DNA of 20,237 nt from Beijerinckiaceae bacterium (GTDB lineage Bacteria; Pseudomonadota; Alphaproteobacteria; Rhizobiales; Beijerinckiaceae), in assembly GCA_947380915.1 (NCBI GenBank), contig CANCSY010000034.1, forward strand, positions 1 through 20,237. The letters are read 5' to 3'. The notes beneath the pieces were generated by a model. It worked only from the letters and a program-made list of their open reading frames with translations. It was not told where the DNA came from and did no database searches. Both the position numbers and the translations under genes were made by a program. Of the stretch, positions 14,224 through 20,237 are shown piece by piece (the stretch's first letter is position 1; the number at the start of each line of letters is the position of its first letter).

Positions 14224-15366
14224 TCAGGCGCCCTTTTGCCGAAGCGGCAAGAGAATCTCGTCATTATGTTCCCCCAGTTCCGGCGAGCAGACGCGCACGG
14301 AATTGGGCGTATCGGACATGCGCACGCCGTTGCGCACATAGCCGACCGTGCCGAGTTTGGGATGCGGCACATCCACCCGCATCTTCAGATGCTGCACCTG
14401 CGGATCGGAGAAGACATCGTCGAGCGTGTTCAGGGGCGCCGAAGGCACATCCTTTTCCAGCAGGAGCGCCAGCCAGTGGGCGCGCGTATTGGTGCGGAAG
14501 ATCTCGGCGAGACTGGCGTTCAGGGCCGCATAGTTCTTGCCCCTCGTTTCCTTGGTCTTGAAACGGGGATCCTCGACCCATTCGGGATGGCCCACCACTT
14601 CCGTCAAGGCCACCCAGAATTTCGTTGGCGAGGAGAGGTGAACGACAAAGGCTTTTTCGTCAGCGGCCGTGAAGGCGTAGACCTGCGCCTGATGGGTGCG
14701 CGTGGCGCGGCCGGGCACCTTGCCATTCTCGAAGAAACGAGCCGCGTTTTCGCCGCAGAAAGACAGCGTGGATTCCAGCAGGGACGTTTCCACCCGCTGG
14801 CCCCTGCCGGTGCGCCCGCGCGCGATGATGGCGGCGAGGATCCCGTTGGCGGCGTTCATGCCGCCCAGATGATCGGAGAGCGAAATGCCCATGGGCTTGG
14901 GATCGGAAATATCGGTGAGGAGGCTAAGCAGCCCGCTCGCCGCCTGGCCGACCGTGTCATAACCCGGCCGCATGGCGTAGGGACCATCTGACCCATAGCC
15001 GGTGATCGAACACCACACGAGCCCTGGATTGGCCTCGCGAAACTGGTCATAGCCCAGCCCCAACCGATCCATCGTGCCGACGCGGAAATTCTCGATCACC
15101 ACATCGGCGGAGAGAATCAGCGCACGGGCGTCAGCCTTGCCCTGCTCGCTCTTGAGATCGATCGTCACGCTTTTCTTGTTGCGATTGACCGAGCCGAAAG
15201 TGGCGGAATATTCGACGCGGCCCCAACCGCGGAACGGATCGCCCTTGGTCGGCTCCTCGACCTTGATGATGTCAGCGCCCATATCGCCGAGCAACATGCC
15301 CGCATATGGCCCGGATACGTAATTGGCGAATTCGATGACCCGAATCCCTTCGAGGGCTCCAGACAT
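14224..15366 (-). CDS. Class III CoA-transferase (CaiB/BaiF family)
   Basis: A 380-residue CaiB/BaiF CoA-transferase, which moves CoA from an acyl-CoA donor to a free carboxylate. Signatures are ALEGIRVIEFANYVSGPYAG (4-23), LGDMGADIIKVEEP, NRNKKSVTIDLK, GLVWCSITGYG and TGRGQRVETSLLES. The catalytic aspartate is probably D165 in SLSDHLGGMNAANG. The start has a near-ideal ribosome site, GGGAGG at 15371-15376, four bases upstream; the open frame extends 36 bases further without support. It is the first gene of the minus-strand run and likely activates the acid later handled by the thiolase-DUF35 pair. The acid is unknown. Confidence 0.93.
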   Translation of the reverse strand: MSGALEGIRVIEFANYVSGPYAGMLLGDMGADIIKVEEPTKGDPFRGWGRVEYSATFGSVNRNKKSVTIDLKSEQGKADARALILSADVVIENFRVGTMDRLGLGYDQFREANPGLVWCSITGYGSDGPYAMRPGYDTVGQAASGLLSLLTDISDPKPMGISLSDHLGGMNAANGILAAIIARGRTGRGQRVETSLLESTLSFCGENAARFFENGKVPGRATRTHQAQVYAFTAADEKAFVVHLSSPTKFWVALTEVVGHPEWVEDPRFKTKETRGKNYAALNASLAEIFRTNTRAHWLALLLEKDVPSAPLNTLDDVFSDPQVQHLKMRVDVPHPKLGTVGYVRNGVRMSDTPNSVRVCSPELGEHNDEILLPLRQKGA

Positions 15367-15408
15367 TGTTCCTCCCGCGTCAGCCCAGGCGAACCGGGGC
15401 AACCTATT

Positions 15409-15430
15409 GTCCGAAAGTCTCGGACTTCGG
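15409..15430. promoter_or_regulatory. Operator-like dyad between CoA-transferase and PrpD-like genes
   Basis: GTCCGA (15409-15414) and TCGGAC (15420-15425) form a perfect 6-5-6 inverted repeat, overlapped by a second one, CCGAA (15411-15415) with TTCGG (15426-15430). It lies 43 to 64 bases upstream of the CoA-transferase ATG in a divergent gap. The position and symmetry fit a regulator-binding site. The regulator is not encoded in the window. Confidence 0.4.
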
Positions 15431-15454
15431 TCGCATGTTAAGCTCCGCGCGCGC

Positions 15455-15474
15455 GCTATTCCAGAGAAAATAGC
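15455..15474. promoter_or_regulatory. Second operator-like dyad in the divergent gap
   Basis: GCTATT (15455-15460) and AATAGC (15469-15474) are exact inverted repeats with an eight-base spacer, in an AT-richer patch after an alternating CG stretch. Together with the dyad 30 bases to the left it makes the 252-base gap 15367-15618 the most site-rich non-coding stretch of the window. I find no convincing promoter boxes beside it. Confidence 0.33.
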
Positions 15475-15618
15475 AAATTATTCGCCGCAATGGCCTACGA
15501 TCGGCGTCTGGCGGGCCGGAAGGGCCGCCAAAACCGGCCTATGGCATTGGCAGACGGTCCCGCATATGTTTCGAATTGGCGGCGGGGCGACAGACCCCTG
15601 GATAGCCGGGAGGGACAT

Positions 15619-17103
15619 ATGAGCAATTCGACAGGCGCCTCAGGGGTGGATCGCCGCCTTTTCCTCGCCACCACGGCGGCGAGCCTCGTCATCACATCCG
15701 GCGACGACTCGCTGGCGCAGGAGCAGAAACGCGCCTCTGCGGCGAACGGGCCTGCGCTGGCGCAAGCCATCGCCCAATTCACCCTCGCGTTTGACCTGAA
15801 GAGCGCCCCGCCGGAACTGGTGGCGCGGTCGAGGATCGCCTTTATTGACACCATTGGCGTCATGCTGGGCGGCGCCCATGAAGACGTTGCCGCCCTTGCG
15901 CGAAACATGATCATGGCCGAGGAGAGCGCGCCGCGCGCCACCATCGCCAGCAGCCCCCTGCGGACCTCGCCGCAACTTGCAGCCATGGCCAATGGCGTCG
16001 CGGCCCATGCCATGGACTATGATTTCAGCTATGCGAGCGGCCAGGCCATTTCCCCGGTGATCCCCGCGCTTCTGCCCATGGCCGAGACCCTTGGCTCCAC
16101 CCCGCTTGACGTCATTGCGGCCTTCATCATCGGGGCCGAGGTCGCCGCCCGGCTGGTGCGCACCATGCCGAAGATTTCCGCCCTTGGCGGATGGCATGCG
16201 GTGGGCATGGTCGGGCCTGTCGCCACCGCAGCGGCCTGTGCGCGGCTGATGAAATTGCCCGCGCCCGCCATCGTGGACGCCATCGGCATCGCCGCCTCGC
16301 TCTCGGGCGGCGTCTCCGCCAATTTCGGCACCATGACGAAACCGCTCCATTCCGGGGTTGCGGCGCGCAATGGGATCATGGCGGCGCTTCTGGCCTCCAA
16401 GGGCTTCACCTCCAGCAGGACGGCGCTGGAGGGCAAGAGCGGCTATTTCGACACATTCAATCGCGCCCTGCCCCAGACGGACGGCGCCTTCGGCGACTTG
16501 GGAACCAGATATGATCTGCTGACCCGGGGCTTCAAGTTGAAGCGCTATCCCTGCGGGGGGCTGGGGCATACGGCCATTGACGCCACCCTGCTCCTGCGCG
16601 AGCAATTGGGCGGGCGCGTCGGCGAGATCGCGCGCGTGGAGGCCGGCATCACCAAGAACGCCGCCCAGCGCATCAAGGACGCCTATCCCGACACGATCGA
16701 GAGCGCCAAATTCAGCATGCCCTATATCGGCGCCTGGACCATCCTGAATGGCCCACCTTCGCTGCGCACGTTCACCATGGAATCCATCGGCGACACGCAG
16801 GTGAAGGCCCTCTCGACGAAAATCACCCATCATGTGGACGCCGAATTCGCCGATGAAGTGGAGGAGGCGCCGGGCCGGGTGCGCGTGACCCTGACCAATG
16901 GCCAGGTTCTGGAACAAAAGGTCTGGTACGCCAGCGGCTCCCCGCAAAATCAGATGACGCCAGCGCAGATCGAAGCGAAGTTCATGGATTGCGCGCTGTT
17001 GACGAAGAAGGAGGCCGACGCCCGCCGCCTCTTCGCCTTTGTAAGCGATCTCCCCAACAGGTCATCCTTCGAGGGCTTCTGGCCCCTGCTGGGCGCGGGT
17101 TGA
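15619..17103 (+). CDS. MmgE/PrpD-family protein with a twin-arginine signal
   Basis: A 494-residue MmgE/PrpD protein, the family of 2-methylcitrate dehydratase, cis-aconitate decarboxylase and relatives. Family blocks include DTIGVMLGGAHED, AAHAMDYDFSY, GWHAVGMVGPVATAAACARL, MTKPLHSGVAARNG, KRYPCGGLGHTAID and AKFSMPYIGAWTIL. The chosen ATG at 15619 has GGGAGGGA just upstream (about 15608-15614); an open frame extends to 15490 without support. Residues 11-34 read as a Tat signal: D-R-R-L-F-L-A, a hydrophobic stretch, then SLAQ. Most of the family is cytoplasmic, so export would be unusual. It is divergent from the CoA-transferase and convergent with the GreA/GreB-like gene. The substrate is unknown; a hydroxy-tricarboxylate is typical for the family. 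Confidence 0.88.
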   Translation: MSNSTGASGVDRRLFLATTAASLVITSGDDSLAQEQKRASAANGPALAQAIAQFTLAFDLKSAPPELVARSRIAFIDTIGVMLGGAHEDVAALARNMIMAEESAPRATIASSPLRTSPQLAAMANGVAAHAMDYDFSYASGQAISPVIPALLPMAETLGSTPLDVIAAFIIGAEVAARLVRTMPKISALGGWHAVGMVGPVATAAACARLMKLPAPAIVDAIGIAASLSGGVSANFGTMTKPLHSGVAARNGIMAALLASKGFTSSRTALEGKSGYFDTFNRALPQTDGAFGDLGTRYDLLTRGFKLKRYPCGGLGHTAIDATLLLREQLGGRVGEIARVEAGITKNAAQRIKDAYPDTIESAKFSMPYIGAWTILNGPPSLRTFTMESIGDTQVKALSTKITHHVDAEFADEVEEAPGRVRVTLTNGQVLEQKVWYASGSPQNQMTPAQIEAKFMDCALLTKKEADARRLFAFVSDLPNRSSFEGFWPLLGAG

Positions 17104-17122
17104 GGCGAGACGCCCATGGCGG

Positions 17123-17608
17123 TCAGTGAATCTCCACGACCTCCACATCGCCGCTGTTCACCTCGACCACATCGCCCACCACCTTGTTGACGAGGGCGCG
17201 GGCCAGTGGGGAGACGTGGGAAATGGTTTGCCGGGACGGGTCCGCCTCATCCTCGCCCACGATGCGCCAGCGCTGGCGCCGTCCATCCTCGCGCTCGATC
17301 ACGACGGTGCTGCCGAAATGCACCTTGCCGCTGTCCTTGAGCGGGGGCACGAGTTCGGCGTTGGAACGGCGCGCCATCCAGTAGCGCAGATCGCGCCCGA
17401 TGCGCAGCAGGTTCAGGCGGTCCTCCTCCTCGCCATTCGCCGCAGCGGCCTTCTGCGCGAGCGAGAAAGCGGACTCCAGCCGGGCCACTTCCGCTTCGAT
17501 ATGCGCAAGGCCTTCGGCGGTCACCAGATTGCGATGGGGGCTTATGGGGCGCTCGGGGATGTCCTCGGAGGCGTCGCCCTCGGGGTCTTTCAGAAACGCG
17601 ATGCTCAT
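17123..17608 (-). CDS. GreA/GreB-family transcription factor
   Basis: A 161-residue protein of the GreA/GreB family, which acts at the secondary channel of RNA polymerase. The C-terminal FKBP-like domain (98-155) is typical: FGSTVVIEREDGRRQRWRIVG, GEDEADP and SHVSPLARALVNKVVGDVV. The N-terminal helical hairpin (31-88) begins VTAEGLAHIEAEVARLE. The usual GDLSENAEY tip is absent and an acidic patch NGEEED (59-63) with a following RLNLLRIGRDLRYW segment stands there. It is thus not the housekeeping GreA but a divergent paralog with perhaps different effects on RNA cleavage. Only a weak ribosome site precedes the ATG; coupling to the short upstream ORF is possible. Confidence 0.88.
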   Translation of the reverse strand: MSIAFLKDPEGDASEDIPERPISPHRNLVTAEGLAHIEAEVARLESAFSLAQKAAAANGEEEDRLNLLRIGRDLRYWMARRSNAELVPPLKDSGKVHFGSTVVIEREDGRRQRWRIVGEDEADPSRQTISHVSPLARALVNKVVGDVVEVNSGDVEVVEIH

Positions 17609-17656
17609 GGCGATCTTTCGACAGGTCGGCGGATGGACGGTTTGCGGAAGCGGCCC

Positions 17657-17851
17657 TCACTCGTGGCGGGAGACGCGCCGGGAGGGCTCCAGCAATCTGG
17701 CGCTGCGCATGCGGGCGGATCGCTCCAGCCTGCTCGGCTCGCGGCGATCCTCGCCGGGCCAACGTCGGCCAGCACTCTCGGACTGCGGGCGGACCGCCTG
17801 ATCCCCCCATTTCCACTCTCGCGTATCGCGCTTTTTCGGGACTGTATTCAT
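17657..17851 (-). CDS. Short Arg-rich hypothetical protein
   Basis: A 64-residue ORF upstream of the GreA/GreB-like gene on the same strand, with 48 bases between them. GAGGAG at 17860-17865 sits eight bases before its ATG, and it fills a gap that would otherwise have no gene. The peptide is very rich in Arg, Glu and Ser, with WPGEDRREPSR at 31-41 and tryptophans at 13, 15 and 31. I recognise no family. It could bind nucleic acid or be a chance ORF in GC-rich DNA; the ribosome site and gene spacing favour a real gene. Confidence 0.45.
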   Translation of the reverse strand: MNTVPKKRDTREWKWGDQAVRPQSESAGRRWPGEDRREPSRLERSARMRSARLLEPSRRVSRHE

Positions 17852-17906
17852 GGCTCAAGCTCCTCGGCAATGTAACGCCGGAAGGTGAGCCGTAGTTCCC
17901 TTCCCC

Positions 17907-18893
17907 CTATGCGATCTCCACCACGACCCGGCCCCGGATCGCGCCCTCGAGGATGGAGCGGGCGCTATCGAGCACGCTGTCGAAGGGAACCGTCGTGGTC
18001 AGGCTGGCGAGCTTGTCCGCATCCAGATCGCTGGCGAGCCGCGCCCAGGCGGCCATGCGGCGGGGCCGGGGGCACATGACGCTGTCGATCCCCAGCAGCG
18101 AAACGCCCCGCAGGATGAAGGGCGCCACGCTGGCGGGCAGGTCCATGCCCTGGGCCAGACCGCAAGCCGCCACCGCCCCGCCATAGCTGGTCTGGGCCAG
18201 CACATTGGCGAGCGTATGGGAGCCCACGGAATCAACGCCCGCCGCCCAGCGCTCCTTGCCGAGCGGCCGACCGGGGGCGGACAGTTCGCTGCGGTCGATG
18301 ATCTCCGCCGCGCCCAGCGCCTTCAGCCAATCGGCTTCCTGCGGGCGTCCCGTGGAGGCGATGACCCGCCAGCCCGCCTGCGCGAGCAGGGCCACCGCGA
18401 TGGAGCCCACGCCGCCCGCCGCGCCCGTGACCACGGCCGGGCCCATCGCGGGGGTGAGCCCATGCAGCTCCAGCGCCAGCACGCTCAGCATGGCCGTATA
18501 GCCCGCCGTGCCGATGGCCATGGCCTGCGCGCGGGTGAGGCCCTGGGGCAGCGGCACGAGCCAGTCGCCCTTGACCCGGGCCTTCTGCGCATAGCCGCCC
18601 AGGTGGGTCTCGCCGACGCCCCAGCCGTTGAGGATGACTTCGTCGCCGGGCTTCCAGGCGGGATGGGTGGACGCTTCCACGATCCCGGCGAAATCAATGC
18701 CCGGGATCATGGGAAAGCGCCGCACCACCGGCGATTTGCCGGTGACGGCGAGGCCGTCCTTGTAATTGACCGTGGAATGGGTGACCCGCACGGTCACGTC
18801 GCCATCCATCAGATCAGCGTCGTCAAAATCTGCGAAAGCGGCCTGATAGCCCGCCTCCGACTTGTCGATGCGAATGGCCTTGAAGGTTCCCAT
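17907..18893 (-). CDS. acuI: AcuI/YhdH-type acryloyl-CoA reductase (NADPH)
   Basis: A 328-residue medium-chain dehydrogenase/reductase of the AcuI/YhdH subgroup, which reduces acryloyl-CoA to propionyl-CoA with NADPH. It serves in detoxifying acrylate or in 3-hydroxypropionate and DMSP breakdown. Characteristic blocks are [20 protein letters not shown] (39-58), [32 protein letters not shown] and the dinucleotide site [30 protein letters not shown], followed by LGAAEIIDR. Length matches the family. GGGGA precedes the ATG. It lies 51 bases after the MFS gene on the same strand, so the MFS protein might import or export a related short acid. The family call is strong; the physiological substrate is less certain. 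Confidence 0.93.
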   Translation of the reverse strand: MGTFKAIRIDKSEAGYQAAFADFDDADLMDGDVTVRVTHSTVNYKDGLAVTGKSPVVRRFPMIPGIDFAGIVEASTHPAWKPGDEVILNGWGVGETHLGGYAQKARVKGDWLVPLPQGLTRAQAMAIGTAGYTAMLSVLALELHGLTPAMGPAVVTGAAGGVGSIAVALLAQAGWRVIASTGRPQEADWLKALGAAEIIDRSELSAPGRPLGKERWAAGVDSVGSHTLANVLAQTSYGGAVAACGLAQGMDLPASVAPFILRGVSLLGIDSVMCPRPRRMAAWARLASDLDADKLASLTTTVPFDSVLDSARSILEGAIRGRVVVEIA

Positions 18894-18930
18894 GATGATC
18901 CCCGCTTGTCGGCGTGGATCATGCCATGGC

Positions 18931-18961
18931 GGATGGGTCCCCCGTCAAGCCGGGGCCATCC
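18931..18961 (-). other. Hairpin between the MFS and acuI genes
   Basis: On the minus strand GGATGG-CCCCG, a six-base loop and CGGGG-(3-base bulge)-CCATCC form an 11-pair stem that includes the MFS stop codon. No U tract follows, so it is not a typical terminator. It may shield the 3' end of the MFS message. Confidence 0.45.
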
Positions 18962-20198
18962 CCTCCTTACGTATGACAGGCTTCTCGACGATGGGCAGAT
19001 TGATCAGCGCCGAGAACACGCCGAAGCAGATCGAGAGCAGCCACATGGCGTGATAGGAGCCCGTGGACTCCCGCAGCCAGCCCGCCAGCATGAGCGCCGT
19101 GAAGCCGCCGACCTGATGGGAGAAGAAGGCGAAGCCATAGAGCATGGAGAAATAACGCGTACCGAACATGACGCCGATCAGCGAGGAGGTCGGCGGCACG
19201 GTGGAGAGCCAGAGCAAGCCCGTCAGGGCCCCGAAAAGATAGGTGGTGAAGGGCGTGGCGGGCAGCATGATGAACATCACCGTCACCAGCGCACGGGAGA
19301 AATAAATGCCCGAGAGCACATAGCGCTTGGGGAACCGCCCCGAGAGATAGCCGGACGAGATCGAGCCCACGATGTTGCAAAGCCCCACCAGCGCGAAGGC
19401 CCAGTAGCCAACCTGCGGCGAAATTCCGGCCTCCACGATATATTTCTGGAAATGCACTGTGACGAAGGCGAGCTGGAAGCCGCAGGTGAAGAAGCCTATG
19501 ACCAGCAGATTATAGGAGCGATGGCTGAAGGCCTCGCTCAGCGCCTCACGGAACGACTGCTGGCGCAGGCCGCCAGCCGTCAGGCCGTTGTCGAGGGGTG
19601 CGCTGGCGACCATGCGCGTCAGCGGGATCACGCAGAACATCATGATGCCGAAGGCGATGGTGGTGAACTGCCAGCCGAAGCCGCCGACCATGCCGCCTGC
19701 GATGGGCGAGAAGAGAAACTGGCCGAAGGATCCCGCCGCCGTGCCAAGGCCGAAGGCGATGGTGCGCATATTCTCAGGCACCAGCTTCATAAGGGCGCCG
19801 ATGACCATGTTGAAGGAGCAGCCCGACAGGCCCAGCCCCATGATGACGCCCGCCGTAAGGGTGAAGCTGCTGGGCGTGGAGGAATAAGCCATCAGGACGA
19901 GCCCCGTCCCGTAGAGGATGCAGCCGCCGGTCAGCACGCGGGCGGAGCCATATTTGTCGGCCAGCGCCCCGGCGAAGGGCTGCCCTGCGCCCCACAGGAG
20001 ATATTGCATCGCCATGGCGTAGGAGAAGACGTCGCTGCCCCAGCCCCATTCTTTCAGGATCGGTAACTGAAACACGCCAATGGCGGAACGCGGCCCGAAG
20101 GTCAGCACGCCGATCATGCAGCCCACCAGAATGACAAGCTCCGGCGGCAGCTTGCGAGCGAGCTGCAGGGACTGCTTCGCGGAATCCTGAATCGACAT
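18945..20198 (-). CDS. MFS transporter, monocarboxylate/oxalate-type
   Basis: A 417-residue major facilitator protein with about twelve hydrophobic segments and a central loop near residues 205-225. The motif-A-like FAGALADKYGSARVLTGG follows the second helix, and a second LSGRFPKRYVLSG loop marks the C-terminal half. The overall pattern resembles MCT/OFA-type carboxylate carriers. GGGAA at 20205-20209 lies six bases before the ATG. It is the only integral membrane transporter in the window and the first gene of a minus-strand group with acuI. Transport of a short organic acid is an inference from these neighbours; substrate and direction are unknown. Confidence 0.87.
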   Translation of the reverse strand: MSIQDSAKQSLQLARKLPPELVILVGCMIGVLTFGPRSAIGVFQLPILKEWGWGSDVFSYAMAMQYLLWGAGQPFAGALADKYGSARVLTGGCILYGTGLVLMAYSSTPSSFTLTAGVIMGLGLSGCSFNMVIGALMKLVPENMRTIAFGLGTAAGSFGQFLFSPIAGGMVGGFGWQFTTIAFGIMMFCVIPLTRMVASAPLDNGLTAGGLRQQSFREALSEAFSHRSYNLLVIGFFTCGFQLAFVTVHFQKYIVEAGISPQVGYWAFALVGLCNIVGSISSGYLSGRFPKRYVLSGIYFSRALVTVMFIMLPATPFTTYLFGALTGLLWLSTVPPTSSLIGVMFGTRYFSMLYGFAFFSHQVGGFTALMLAGWLRESTGSYHAMWLLSICFGVFSALINLPIVEKPVIRKEGMAPA

Positions 20199-20237
20199 GG
20201 CTTGTTCCCGTCCGGCGGCATAGCCGGAATCTTAGAG

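Noticed and set aside
15444..15456. Alternating CG stretch in the divergent gap, possible Z-DNA
   Set aside because: About a dozen bases in a GC-rich genome is not unusual and gives no functional evidence.
17091..17115. Possible terminator between the PrpD-like and GreA/GreB-like genes
   Set aside because: GGGCG and CGCCC are five bases each with a 15-base loop and no T run on either strand.
18216..20066. 616-codon plus-strand open frame opposite acuI and the MFS gene
   Set aside because: It is antisense to two clear genes, has a low-complexity His/Gly/Arg/Glu/Ala composition and no recognisable domain. This is the expected result of GC-rich codon use on the opposite strand.
1..20237. Defence system, prophage, integron, CRISPR array or mobile element
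   Set aside because: No integrase, transposase, nuclease, repeat array, tRNA or phage structural gene is visible. Every long supported frame belongs to metabolism, transport or transcription.

Overview
The window is GC-rich DNA, above 60% by eye. Almost all of it is densely packed protein-coding sequence: twenty well-supported genes and one plausible small ORF. No gap without a gene exceeds about 255 bases, and I see no RNA genes, insertion sequences or CRISPR arrays. Gene content suggests an alphaproteobacterium, probably Hyphomicrobiales: many Bug/TctC-type solute-binding proteins, an AcuI-type acryloyl-CoA reductase, and a GreA/GreB-family protein with the N-terminal PERPISPHRNLVT stretch. 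The genus cannot be fixed from the sequence alone.

Layout. (1) 108-2172, minus: an NMT1/SsuA-type and a Bug-type periplasmic binding protein, ending at a good intrinsic terminator (48-75). (2) 2367-9539, plus: a seven-gene run of Bug, double cupin, Bug, AMDase/maleate isomerase-like, Bug, a second AMDase/maleate isomerase-like, and a PdxA-family dehydrogenase. (3) 9552-15366, minus, converging on run 2 with a 12-base gap. In transcription order it holds a CaiB-type CoA-transferase, Bug, a thiolase-like protein, a DUF35 Zn-ribbon/OB partner, Bug, and an FAH-family enzyme. (4) 15619-17103, plus: a MmgE/PrpD-family protein with a twin-arginine signal, divergent from run 3 across a 252-base region with two operator-like dyads. 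(5) 17123-20198, minus: an MFS transporter, AcuI, a short Arg-rich ORF and a GreA/GreB-family factor.

Interpretation. Runs 2 to 4 look like a peripheral catabolic island for small organic acids. The enzymes point to carboxylate chemistry: CoA transfer, thiolase or retro-aldol cleavage, FAH-type hydrolysis, PdxA-type dehydrogenation, PrpD-type dehydration, and racemase/decarboxylase-type chemistry. Six Bug proteins and one NMT1 protein lie in this window, yet no TctA/TctB membrane protein, ABC permease or ATPase and no transcription regulator is present. The only membrane transporter is the MFS protein at the right edge.

Several enzymes have altered key residues: two AMDase-like paralogs share no cysteine, the FAH protein lacks the expected lid histidine, the thiolase lacks its nucleophilic cysteine, and the PdxA homologue has changed substrate-site residues. 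The real chemistry may therefore differ from the family names. The substrate of the island cannot be read from the sequence.
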